Below are positions 54,936 to 64,000 of a stretch of 64,000 nucleotides of DNA, piece after piece (the stretch's first letter is position 1; the number at the start of each line of letters is the position of its first letter). Both the position numbers and the translations under genes were made by a program. The notes under the pieces were generated by a model, which ran no database searches, was not told the DNA's origin, and saw nothing but the letters and a program-made list of their open reading frames with translations. Origin of the DNA: Phallusia mammillata. Lineage: Eukaryota > Chordata > Ascidiacea > Phlebobranchia > Ascidiidae. The stretch spans positions 35,017-99,016 of the forward strand of contig QLIY01000615.1 of assembly GCA_003260075.1 (NCBI GenBank), read 5' to 3'.

Positions 54936-56327
54936 TTATTTGTTTGAATCAAGTAGCGGAGTTTGAATGTTAGTTTGATTTGATTCCACCTCCAATCTTC
55001 GATTTTTCGGCGACACCGAACAGCATAAAACAAGGCCTAGCAGTACACCTACACATTGGAACACAAGTACACCGAGGCTTCCCCATGCATTAAATATACT
55101 TCTTCCCAATACACCCAACAGCAAAGCGATCCCCGTTCTACTACCAGTGATCCATATGCTGACCAGCGTTTCGTCGATCGGATATGTCGACTGTGTGGCC
55201 GTTTCCAACAGCACCACAGAAACCAATCCCACAAATATACCAAATGATCCATTGGATATACAAATACCAATTGTGCTTTTGGATATTACACTCACGGCAA
55301 TGGCAACTGTGCTTAAGAAAACAGCTATTATTTCAGATATTGCAAGAACTTTGTATTTTTTGCATCGGTCAACAACTTTTCCGCCAAGAATTAAACCGAT
55401 TATATTCCCCAAACTGAACGTGATCATAACATATCCGCTTAGTCGATCAGAAGTGATGTCATCAGCAATATTAACATCAGCAATCATTTCAGACATCATC
55501 AGGTTCTCCAACAACACCATTTGCAACACCAACCCGATCGCGATGCATGTTATAACATATGACCAGTTCGTGAAAAGAATCTTATGCTCTTTCACAAAAG
55601 CTTTTAGTGTTTTAGTTGATTGCTGTCTTTCGTTTTTTATGTCTTGCGCAAGAGTTGGTGGTGTGGGAGGTTTATCAGTGATGAAGATTGCAAACAAAAT
55701 GGTTGATACAGCAGATATACCCAGCAACGAACCGTACAAGTAGCGCAATTGACGTTGACCCGATACAAGTTCACTAGGTGAAAAATTCTTGCTATTTGTC
55801 CAGGTTTGATTGGTAGAAGGCACAAGGTACGCAGGTAAAACGTAACCTGTTCCATCGCCAATAGGTATTCCCAGAATATTAAGTGCGATTGCAGTCCCAA
55901 CCTGACTTTCAGGAAACCACAAAACTGCAAAAGCTGCAGGCACAGCTATACCGACAGTCTCAGCTAAACCACATAAGATTTGCCCCATTACTATTAAAGC
56001 AAACAAAGATCGGTCAACTAAAGACAATGTTACTAACAGAAGGCCGATTGTCGAGCTACCTGCGACAGTCAATATCATGTTTCGTAATCCAACTTTGCCT
56101 TTGAAGATTAACCATGCAAGCGGAAGAGTGATAAACAAAGCGTTGATGTTTCTTGCGTTGGTTATCCAATCCACTTGTTCGTGCGAGGCGTTGAAGAACC
56201 GAACGTAAAAATTGCTGATTTGAGCGTAACTGGAAAATGAGATTCCGGAAAAAAACTGAAAAATTGTCAGTCCAACGAGAAAAGCCCATCTTGGTTTATA
56301 CCACTTAAAATTATCCTGAGATTGCAT
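54936..56327 (-). CDS. SLC49 (FLVCR-type) major facilitator transporter, copy 1
   Basis: Intronless frame of 463 residues. SLC49 members are 12-helix membrane transporters; vertebrate FLVCR1/2 carry choline and related substrates, and heme in earlier reports. Family marks: an N-terminal YKPRWAFLVGLTIFQFFSG before helix 1, QVDWITNARNINALF after helix 1, GQILCGLAETVG, WFPESQVGTAIALN and GDGTGYVLP, then DKPPTPPTLAQ in the loop after helix 6 (about residue 210-220). The start is the ATG giving MQSQDNFKWYK, matching copy 3; the frame stays open upstream only as far as a C run. Stop at 54936. Several hydrophobic segments are evident, consistent with 12. The substrate cannot be told from sequence. 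Confidence 0.9.
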   Translation of the reverse strand: MQSQDNFKWYKPRWAFLVGLTIFQFFSGISFSSYAQISNFYVRFFNASHEQVDWITNARNINALFITLPLAWLIFKGKVGLRNMILTVAGSSTIGLLLVTLSLVDRSLFALIVMGQILCGLAETVGIAVPAAFAVLWFPESQVGTAIALNILGIPIGDGTGYVLPAYLVPSTNQTWTNSKNFSPSELVSGQRQLRYLYGSLLGISAVSTILFAIFITDKPPTPPTLAQDIKNERQQSTKTLKAFVKEHKILFTNWSYVITCIAIGLVLQMVLLENLMMSEMIADVNIADDITSDRLSGYVMITFSLGNIIGLILGGKVVDRCKKYKVLAISEIIAVFLSTVAIAVSVISKSTIGICISNGSFGIFVGLVSVVLLETATQSTYPIDETLVSIWITGSRTGIALLLGVLGRSIFNAWGSLGVLVFQCVGVLLGLVLCCSVSPKNRRLEVESNQTNIQTPLLDSNK

Positions 56328-56590
56328 CTTAAAAGATTCGCCCTCCTCTTGGTTTTCGAAAAGTTTTCGATTGTATTTCACCGCGATTGCTAGCTTTCTA
56401 CTGTCCCCCCCCCCCCGGAAAAAAACTGAAAAATTGTCAGTCCAACGAGAAAAGCCCATCTTCATTTATACCACTGAAAATTATCCTGAGATTGCATCTT
56501 AAAAGATTCGCCCTCCTCTTTAAAAGTTTTCGATTGTATTTCACCGTGATTGCTAACTTTCTACTGAACACTGGATCACATACTTTCACA
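56240..56590. repeat. Duplicate of the 5' end of transporter copy 1 around a C run
   Basis: 56240-56404 recurs at 56417-56590 with substitutions and a small deletion; C at 56405-56416. Confidence 0.85.
56417..56590 (-). pseudogene. Partial duplicate of transporter copy 1 with a stop codon
   Basis: Contains the MQSQDNF start region, but a TGA replaces the Pro codon before RWAF, and the 5' leader carries a short deletion. Only the first codons are present before the C run. It is either a null allele caught by the assembly or a fragment of another copy. Confidence 0.6.
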
Positions 56591-57221
56591 TATTGCTAAT
56601 GTTCATTTGTGAACATAACGAAACAGGCTGTCAGCTCAAAAACATATATTCCAGGCAATGCTCACAGCTATTGGACGAACACTCGCCCAACTCCCTATGT
56701 GGGCGTTGTAACATGCCGCGTTTGTCAAATGATTTGACAGGAGCATTAAAATGCTGTTCGTGTTGTTGGTCTATTCAAGGATTCCTCTCAGCTGTCAATC
56801 ATCCAAATCTGTTATTTTTCGGAGAAAGTTCTGGCGGTGCGTTTGCGCACCATGTTACCACCATCCGTAAAATCAATGGATTTCAAGTCTGGCATATAAC
56901 GTTTGTTCGATACAAGCGTAATACATATTTTCTATTTATAACAGTTAAATAATATATCTTCAGAATAACTCGAAATCCAGTTAAGAAAAAGGCAAGAACA
57001 CAAGTCACACCGAAAACCTACAATCAAATAAAGTTCGATTTAGGACTTGTTTGTGGTAATTAGTGGAGTTTTAATGTCATTTTGAGCCCCCCCCCCGTAA
57101 TACATATTTTCTATTTATAACAGTTAAATAATATATCTTCAGAAAAACTCGAAATCCAGTTAAGAAAAAGGCAAGAACACAAGTCATACTGAAAACCTAC
57201 AACGAAAAATACTTCGCTACT
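56591..57221. other. Spacer between transporter copies 1 and 2
   Basis: Contains a duplicate (about 56916-57086 and 57097-57215) around C at 57087-57096, just downstream of copy 2. A 119-codon plus-strand frame at 56593 is unsupported. Confidence 0.6.
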
Positions 57222-58616
57222 TTACTTGTTTGAAGTAATTAGTGGAGTTTTAATGTCAATTTGATTTGTTTCAACTTCCAATCTTCGGTTTCGGGGCGAA
57301 ACTAAGCAACATAACACAAGCCCCAGGAGCGTGACAGCACACTGGAAGGAAACTACACCAAGGCTTCCCCAAAGCTGAAACATGGTTCTTCCTAATACAC
57401 CCAAAAGCAAAGCAACCGATGCTTGAAGGGGGGACATCCAAATATTGACCACCGTTTCGTCGATCGGATATGTCAGCTGTGTGACCATTTCAAACAGAAC
57501 TACACTAGCCAATCCAACAAATATGCCAAATAATCCGTTGGATATGTACGTTCCTGTTGTGCTTTTGAACATGATACTAAGAGCAATTGCAACTGTGCTT
57601 AAGAAAACAGCTGCTGTTTCGGATATTGCAAGGACTTTGTATGTTTTGCAACGATCAACAATTTTTCCGCCCAAAATCACACCAAACAAATCCCCCAAAC
57701 TAAACACACTCATTATGTAACCACTTAGTCGCTCAGGAGAGATGTCACTTGCAATATTCATGTCTACTATGATTTCAGACATCATCATATTTTCCACCAA
57801 CACCATTTGTATTACCAACCCGATCGTGATGCAGACTATGATATACGAACAGTTCGTGAACAGTATTTTGGTTTGATTAAAAAAATTCTTAAATGTTCTT
57901 GGTTCCTGTTGTTCATCAGTTTTTATGTCTTGTGCAAGTGTGGGTGGTGTGGGAGGTTTGTCAGTGATGAAGATTGTAAACAAGACGGTTGCTACTGCAG
58001 ATATACCCAGAAATGAACCGTACAAATAGCGTAAGTTACGTTGTCCTGATGCAAGCTCATTTGATGTTAGAATTTTTTGATTGGCTGAAGGGACAAGTAA
58101 CGCGGGCAAAAAGTAACCTGTTCCATCGCCAATAGATATTCCTATCAAGTTGATTGCGATTGCAGTGCCGACTTGACTTTCTGGAAACCAGAGAACAGCA
58201 AAGCTGGACGTCACAGATAAACTGACAGTCTCAGCCAATCCACATAAGATTTGTCCCATTACTATTAAAGCAAACAAAGATCGGCTAACCAAGGACAAAG
58301 TTACTAAAAGAAGGCCAAGTGTGGAACTACCTGCGATTATCAATATTAGGTTTCTTGATCCAATGTCTCCCTTAAAGATGAACCATGCAAGCGGGAAGGT
58401 GATAAATATGGCGCTGATATTTCTTGCGTTAGTGATCCAATCCACTTGTTCTGGGGTTGCGTTAAAGAACTGAACGTAAAAGTTGTTGATTTGACCATAG
58501 CTTGCAAATGAGATTCCTGAAAAGAATTGAAAAATTGACAGTCCAACGAGGAAAGCCCATCTTCGTTTATACCACTTGAATGACCCTTGCCGAATATCCC
58601 GTGCGTCAGAATTCAT
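57222..58616 (-). CDS. SLC49 (FLVCR-type) major facilitator transporter, copy 2
   Basis: Intronless frame of 464 residues, undamaged and free of runs. Start MNSDARDIRQGSFKWYKRRW; an upstream in-frame GTG was not used. It shares with its neighbours RRWAFLVGLSIFQFFSG, QVDWITNARNI, GQILCGLAETV, WFPESQVGTAIAIN, GDGTGYFLP and DKPPTPPTLAQ. The second half (VDRCKTYKVLAISE, YISNGLFGIFVGL) follows SLC49 layout. It is probably a 12-helix plasma membrane protein. Same strand as copies 1 and 3, about 0.9 kb from copy 1. The lack of introns suggests descent from a retrocopied or intron-stripped ancestor followed by tandem duplication; that is inference. Confidence 0.92.
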   Translation of the reverse strand: MNSDARDIRQGSFKWYKRRWAFLVGLSIFQFFSGISFASYGQINNFYVQFFNATPEQVDWITNARNISAIFITFPLAWFIFKGDIGSRNLILIIAGSSTLGLLLVTLSLVSRSLFALIVMGQILCGLAETVSLSVTSSFAVLWFPESQVGTAIAINLIGISIGDGTGYFLPALLVPSANQKILTSNELASGQRNLRYLYGSFLGISAVATVLFTIFITDKPPTPPTLAQDIKTDEQQEPRTFKNFFNQTKILFTNCSYIIVCITIGLVIQMVLVENMMMSEIIVDMNIASDISPERLSGYIMSVFSLGDLFGVILGGKIVDRCKTYKVLAISETAAVFLSTVAIALSIMFKSTTGTYISNGLFGIFVGLASVVLFEMVTQLTYPIDETVVNIWMSPLQASVALLLGVLGRTMFQLWGSLGVVSFQCAVTLLGLVLCCLVSPRNRRLEVETNQIDIKTPLITSNK

Positions 58617-60098
58617 GTTCACTTCTAATTATGACTAGATTCTGTCGTAGTAAGATTTTGTTTTTTGAATAAAATTTTCAGCAGATTATGGTATTAACCA
58701 ATTATAATGTATTTTCTGCATTCGGTCTGTGTTATACAATGCTGGTTGCTTTGTGCTAAAAACTGTATGCCTCTATTGCCCCCCCCCCTAATGTATTTTC
58801 TGCATTCGGTCTGTGTTATACAATGCTGGTTGCTTTATGCTAAAAACTGTATGTTTTGAGTGGCGAAGTTACCTTTTCTGAAAAACTTAATCTATTGCCT
58901 GAAAATGTCCTAATTCTGTGAAATTTCAGAACTTTGCAATGGTGGCTCATCGCATAATCCAAAATCATTTGCTTAAATTTAGCTTTTGTTGACGCGAGAC
59001 TGATATTAAAAAGATTTGAAGAAATATGGCTGCAAAGGTCGCGTTGCAACTCACTACCAAGATCACGTTGCTGTACTGGGATATCGAAAGGAAATGCCTC
59101 AAAACAGGCTGCTTTCCTCCATATAAAACTTTGCTATCATAGGCGCAATGCATGCAATGGGTGTTCTAATTGTCCTTCAGGCAAGGTTATGCGAAACTAA
59201 GGTGCCCCAGGCACAATGCACTGAAAAACTGCATGTTATACTCGTTGGCGGTAAAGAAGCGAATAACTAAAAAATTGCAAATTTTGATTCAGTATGAGCT
59301 CAACCTAACTGTTGCTGGCTCACAGAAAGACTTTATTTGCGGGTAGTATGCTGCACCCACAAGCCAATAGGCGGGTTTTTTCACAGCGTCTGGTGTTCAC
59401 GTGTACAAGCATTTTAACGCAACAAGTCTTTCAACGCATTCATGAATTAATTTGACAGAAACTTTCACGGAAGCTTTGTGGTTGCTAAGTGTACTCGACT
59501 AAACCATTGCATTCAACTCGTTTAATGCTTTTTGAAGGAAGTTTGGACTATGTCACATGGTTGTTCGACCTTGCTTCGTGCTGGCACGAACTACTAAGAA
59601 ATCGTTAAACTCTCAATTTGTACATTCCAAACCACTGTTTCAAATGAGACAAAATCAACTTTGAAAAAGTCGTGGACAAACTAGATACTGGCTCTATAGC
59701 AAATACTTTTAATTTTAAATTAAACTTGTGCACGCCTTGGTGGTGAATGCATGGTGGCCGGCTGATTCGGTATTGCGTCTTTAAAATGCATGGTGTACTA
59801 TGAATTCTATGCGGGTGTGCCGTGATCGCTGGTCTACATAGACGCTTCAGGGCTGATCCCAGCTATTTATCTTTGTCTTAACTGAAACTTGATTACTTTC
59901 GACACGAAAGGACTAAAGTCAAATGCCTATAGTTGCGCATAAAGATTGTGTTTATTCACGTCTTATAGTATACAAGCGATGATCATGGAACTACATGAGG
60001 CAATGACTGTGGGTTTCTGTTTACTACAGCAAAACAAACAAATTAACAATTGATCTATAAAAAAGAAAATAAACTTTGCAAAAAAATCGCGAGATATA
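58617..60098. other. Spacer between transporter copies 2 and 3
   Basis: Holds a duplicate around C (about 58700-58778, C at 58779-58788, 58789-58858), a SINE-like fragment in reverse (59808-59875) and a segment at 59525-59612 related to 63148-63230. No coding exon seen. Confidence 0.6.
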
Positions 60099-61557
60099 TT
60101 ATTTGTTTAAAGCCAGCAATGGAGTTTGGATGTTGATTTGATTTCTTCCCACTTCTAATCTTCGATTTTTGGACGAAACCAGACAACAGAAAGCAAGACC
60201 TACAAATATGCCTGCACACTGAAAAGATAGAACACCAAGGCTTCCCCAGATATTAAAAGCACTTCTTCCCAATACACCCAAAAGCAAACCGAACCCTGTT
60301 TGAATTCCAATCATCCAAGCGTTGACCAGCGTCTCGTCGATTGGATAAGTCAACTGTGTGGCCATTTCCAACAGGACTACAAAACTTGACCCGACAAATA
60401 TGCCAAATAATCCATTGCATATGTACATGCCAATTGTGCTTTTCCACATTACACTTAGAATAATTGCAATTGTGCTAAGGAAAACGGCAGCTATCCCAGA
60501 AATTGCAAGAACTTTGTAATTTTTGAAATGATCAACAACTTTTCCGCCCAAAATTAATCCGATCAAATCACCTAAACTAAACATACTCATGATGCAACCA
60601 CTTAGTCGCTCATAAGATATGTTACTTGCAATATTTATGTCTACTATGATTTCAGACATCATCATATTTTCCACCAACACCATTTGTATTGCCAACCCGA
60701 TCGTAATGCAGATTATTATACACGACCAGTTTGAAAAAAGCAGTTTGGCATGAATTATAAAACTCTTGAATGTTCTTGGTTCTTGTTGTTTATCAGTTTT
60801 TATGTCTTGTGCAAGAGTTGGGGGTGTGGGAGGTTTATCAGTGATGAAAATTGCAAACAAGATGGTAACGAAAGCAGATATGCCCAGAAACGAACCGTAC
60901 ATGTGGCGCAGTTGTCGCTTTCCGGATGTGAGTTCTTGTGATGTCAGCTTTCCCCCATATGTCCTGGTTTGGTTGAAAGGTTGAATTAGGAAGGGTGGTA
61001 AAACATAACCTGTTCCGTCGCCAATAGCTATTCCTAAGGAGTTGATTGCAATTGCAGTCCCGATCTGATTGTCTGGAAACCATAGAACAGCAAAGATTGA
61101 TGTCATAGCTACACCGATAGTCTCAGCCAAGCCACATAAGATTTGCCCCATTACTATTAAACCAAACAAAGAGCGGTCAATCAGAGATAGAGTTACTAAC
61201 AGAAGGCCGAGTGTGGAACTGCCCGCCATTATCAGTATCAAGTTTCTTGATCCAATTTTTCTNTAACAGAAGGCCGAGTGTGGAACTGCCCGCCATTATT
61301 AGTATCATGTTTCTTGGTCCAATTTTTCTTTTAAAAATCAGCCAAACAAGCGGAATGGTGATGAAAATGGCGTTAATGTTTCTTGCGTTGGTGATCCAAT
61401 CCACTTGTGAGTGCGAAGCATTGAAGAACTGAACGTAAAAGTTGCTGATTTGGCCATAACTTGCAAATGAGATTCCGGCGAAAAACTGAAAAATCGAGAG
61501 TCCAACGAGGAAAGCCCATCTTCGTTTGTACCACTTGAAAACGTCTTGAGACTCCAT
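60099..61557 (-). CDS. SLC49 (FLVCR-type) major facilitator transporter, copy 3, split by an assembly join
   Basis: The ATG at 61557 gives MESQDVFKWYKRRW, and the stop is at 60099. The frame breaks at an N (61263), where 61197-61262 and 61264-61329 are two nearly identical copies of the same coding stretch. Counting one copy gives 1392 bases, exactly the length of copy 1, so the gene is probably intact in the animal. Family marks as in the neighbours: QVDWITNARNINAIF, GQILCGLAETIG, WFPDNQIGTAIAIN, GDGTGYVLPP, DKPPTPPTLAQ. The two halves differ at a few bases, fitting two alleles. Intronless, minus strand. Confidence 0.88.
61197..61329. repeat. 66-bp allelic duplicate joined by a single N
   Basis: Both halves code for the same segment of transporter copy 3 and differ by a few substitutions; 66 bp plus the N account exactly for the frame break. 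Confidence 0.9.
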
Positions 61558-64000
61558 TCTAGTATAGAACTTTCTTATCACCTTTTTAATACTATTTAAG
61601 TGCTTCTTTGCAAAATACTGTAGCAAGTTACTATTTCAGTGGTTTTGTTTTAATTAAAGTGATAACCAAGCCCTATGTAGACAGATATTCTTAATTTTCT
61701 TTCTGCAGTATTTGTTTGTACAGCAGTGGTGGACATTTTCAATAAATCAATTACAAATCGTATGTCTACTTTTGACTGGAAAAGTTTTGACTGCAAAAAT
61801 TGTTAACTGCAGACGCGCATGTTGCACCAAGACGACTATTGAACAACATCCTGTAGAGTGTGTCGCTACACATTCATCAAAGGAATTGACAGGAACGACT
61901 AAGCAATGTTTGTAGTTGCCAAGTCTCTTCAAAACCCGTCGACAATCATAACCACTTTGTAACAATACTTCTGCATATGTTTGTAATGTGGAACCGTATT
62001 TATGCTTGTACTTTATTTAGCGGAATCTCTTGTGGAGGGAAGTTTTTTAATCTGAATCGATTACTTCTTTGGAAGTACGTGTCACCCGAAATGCGTCACA
62101 GACAGTTGAAATTGAAGCCTGGTTTAATCCGACAGGCGACACCCGATACTTTAGTAAGGGCACATGAATGGTATCATGCTTTTTTTGAATAGCATAATAT
62201 CTTAACACGATTATGTACACTTTTAAACCAAATCTTTTTTTCTGCTTTAGTGCATTCAGTTTATTTCGACTTCGATACATATTCATATTGTTCCTGTTTC
62301 TTTCGCAACGTTCACTATGATTTTTGCTATTGAAAACCGTTTCTAAAGTACATTTTTTGACTTAAACCGTAATTTAAATTTGTCCCAGAGATAACTTTGC
62401 CACAGCCAACAATTTAATTCAGTCGTGTATGTACGACCTAGAACTACACTTTCTTTAAAAGCCACTGCTTTTTCTCAATTGTCATCAAAGATATTGCTTT
62501 AACGACTTGTAATGTAGTGTCTGCATTTGGTAACCATTCAGCCATACTGGTTTCTTAAGCTAAACACAGATTACCTCCATTGGTTGTCTTGTCATTTTTG
62601 TCAGTCACTGTCCCAGCAGTTTTTTTGTGACGGTGTTAACTTCACATCGCAACCCCAGCCTAATCAATCTATTGCCTGAGACGGCGTTCCTATGTTTGCA
62701 AGGGTTCGAACTCTGCAATACCGATTTACAACAAAATTCAATTAAACAACGCACTGTTTTAGCTGACGACACAATATTTCCATTACAACAATATATTTTT
62801 TTGAAAAAAGTCTTCGTTGCTACTTAATGCATTCAGAGAAAAAAGTTCTTAATACAAGTCACTGATGCCTTAATTAAAGCTTTGGTGTTATAGGAACATT
62901 TCAATGCAATCAGCTTTCCATTTTCAGGTAAGTTGCCACAGCACAAAATCTTCGAAAACAAATACTCGTGCCGGCAAAAACGCGAAGAATTGAAAACGAG
63001 CAAAGAAAACTTGGTTCGAGATAAACTCGACAAAGATATTGTAACTAGCAACAAGACGGAATAATTTACAGCATCCTGTATTCACGCGTCGAGACGTGTT
63101 TGCGGTTTGTGATTGCTGCGTCTGTTCAGTTACTATGACGTTCATATCGTTTGGTGCTTTTTGAAAAAGGTTTTGGCTAAGTCATTTGTAGTTGCTTTGT
63201 GCTGGCACGAACCACTGAGAAATCGTTACGCCATTGGATAACCAAGTGTAGTGTATGCTGGAAAGTTATCTTGCTATGTGATACAGACTAGAGAACATAA
63301 ATTACACGGCTCTTTTTGTAAGACTACAGGATATATATTAGTACGGACTTTTCATAAGACTACAGGACATATCTTATCATGGCCTTTTCGTAAAACTCGA
63401 GGACATATATTAATACCGCCTTTTTGTAAAACTGTAGGACATATATTAACACTGCCTTTTCGTAAGACTACAGAACGTATATTAATACTGCCTTTTTGTA
63501 AAACAACAAGCCTATATTAAGACGACTTTTTTTTAGAGTACAGTACATACATAAATACATCTTTTTCGTATTGAAAAATGTTTGTGTATGTTCAACTGAC
63601 TCTGTATGCAAAATTCACGCAACAATTTGAATCACATTTGTTGCTTTTTATGCAAATTGCTTCTTACGTTTCCGTGATCTTGTTTTCCTTTCGTTTTAAA
63701 AACCTCTGATTTTCCCCCTAGTTTAAATGATGCGTCTTGTTTTTGTGAAAGCACTTTTTCCAAATATTTGTTTGCAAATCTTAAATATACATTAAAGAGC
63801 CCCGGCACCGGAAAATTATTTTTTAATATGTTGTTTGTCGTATTTTTATAAACACGATTTCAGGTTTAAAACCACAAAAATCAAAGTCACTAGTCAAATA
63901 TTTACGTTTTAAATCTAAACACAGACACCTAGCGGATATTTTGTCACTTAGTTCGAACGTCATGTGACGTCACCTCGTACCAACTTGGTTTGGAGCTTGT
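61558..64000. other. Right flank, no gene seen
   Basis: AT-rich, with the 36-bp minisatellite (63308-63521) and a segment at 63148-63230 related to 59525-59612. The promoter of transporter copy 3 should lie in its first few hundred bases, but I see no distinctive element. Confidence 0.5.
63308..63521 (+). repeat. Minisatellite, 36-bp unit, about six copies
   Basis: Units follow the pattern cttttTGTAAgACTACAGGACATAT. The period is a multiple of three, so one plus-strand frame stays open with a PFCKTTGHIL-like 12-residue repeat, but there is no sign of expression. Not a CRISPR array: there are no unique spacers. Confidence 0.85.

Noticed and set aside
55147-55743. 198-codon plus-strand frame
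   Set aside because: Shadow of transporter copy 1 on the opposite strand.
63308-63521. CRISPR-like array
   Set aside because: The repeats are contiguous 36-bp units without unique spacers, in a eukaryotic genome.

Overview
This is a stretch of animal (eukaryotic) nuclear genome. The coding signal sits in short exons with matching GT..AG splice sites and phases, introns run from a few hundred bases to several kb, and the products are metazoan families: midnolin, a BTB-BACK-Kelch protein and SLC49/FLVCR-type transporters. Compact introns, hAT-type miniature elements and heavy allelic duplication in the assembly suit a highly polymorphic invertebrate. A tunicate or another invertebrate deuterostome is my guess, with low confidence; the sequence does not settle it.

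All recognised genes lie on the minus strand. (1) 862-2881 holds the 5' part of a small unidentified protein. (2) 8871-26178 is midnolin, reconstructed as 13 coding exons. (3) 28281-53092 is a Kelch-like gene with 16 coding exons, with BTB, BACK and six kelch blades after a long N-terminal tail. (4) 54936-61557 is a tandem array of three intronless SLC49-type transporters, each about 463 residues. These genes do not form a pathway; midnolin (ubiquitin-independent proteasomal degradation) and Kelch-like proteins (usually cullin-3 adaptors) both concern protein turnover but are not otherwise linked here.

The introns carry mobile DNA. Four consecutive introns of the Kelch-like gene each hold one hAT-like element with terminal inverted repeats and 8-bp target duplications. 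Another dispersed family carries a CTGATGA...GAAAC motif resembling a hammerhead ribozyme core. There are also a tRNA-like SINE, two minisatellites and a GC- and CpG-richer block inside a midnolin intron.

The window is strongly marked by assembly seams. More than twenty runs of 8-15 G or C are flanked on both sides by nearly identical sequence, as if two allelic contig ends had been joined. Single Ns do the same. Seven longer runs (31-94 nt) occur too, and several sit inside exons. Gene models crossing them (midnolin exons 5 and 11, Kelch-like exon 8, the third transporter) are interrupted by assembly, probably not by biology.
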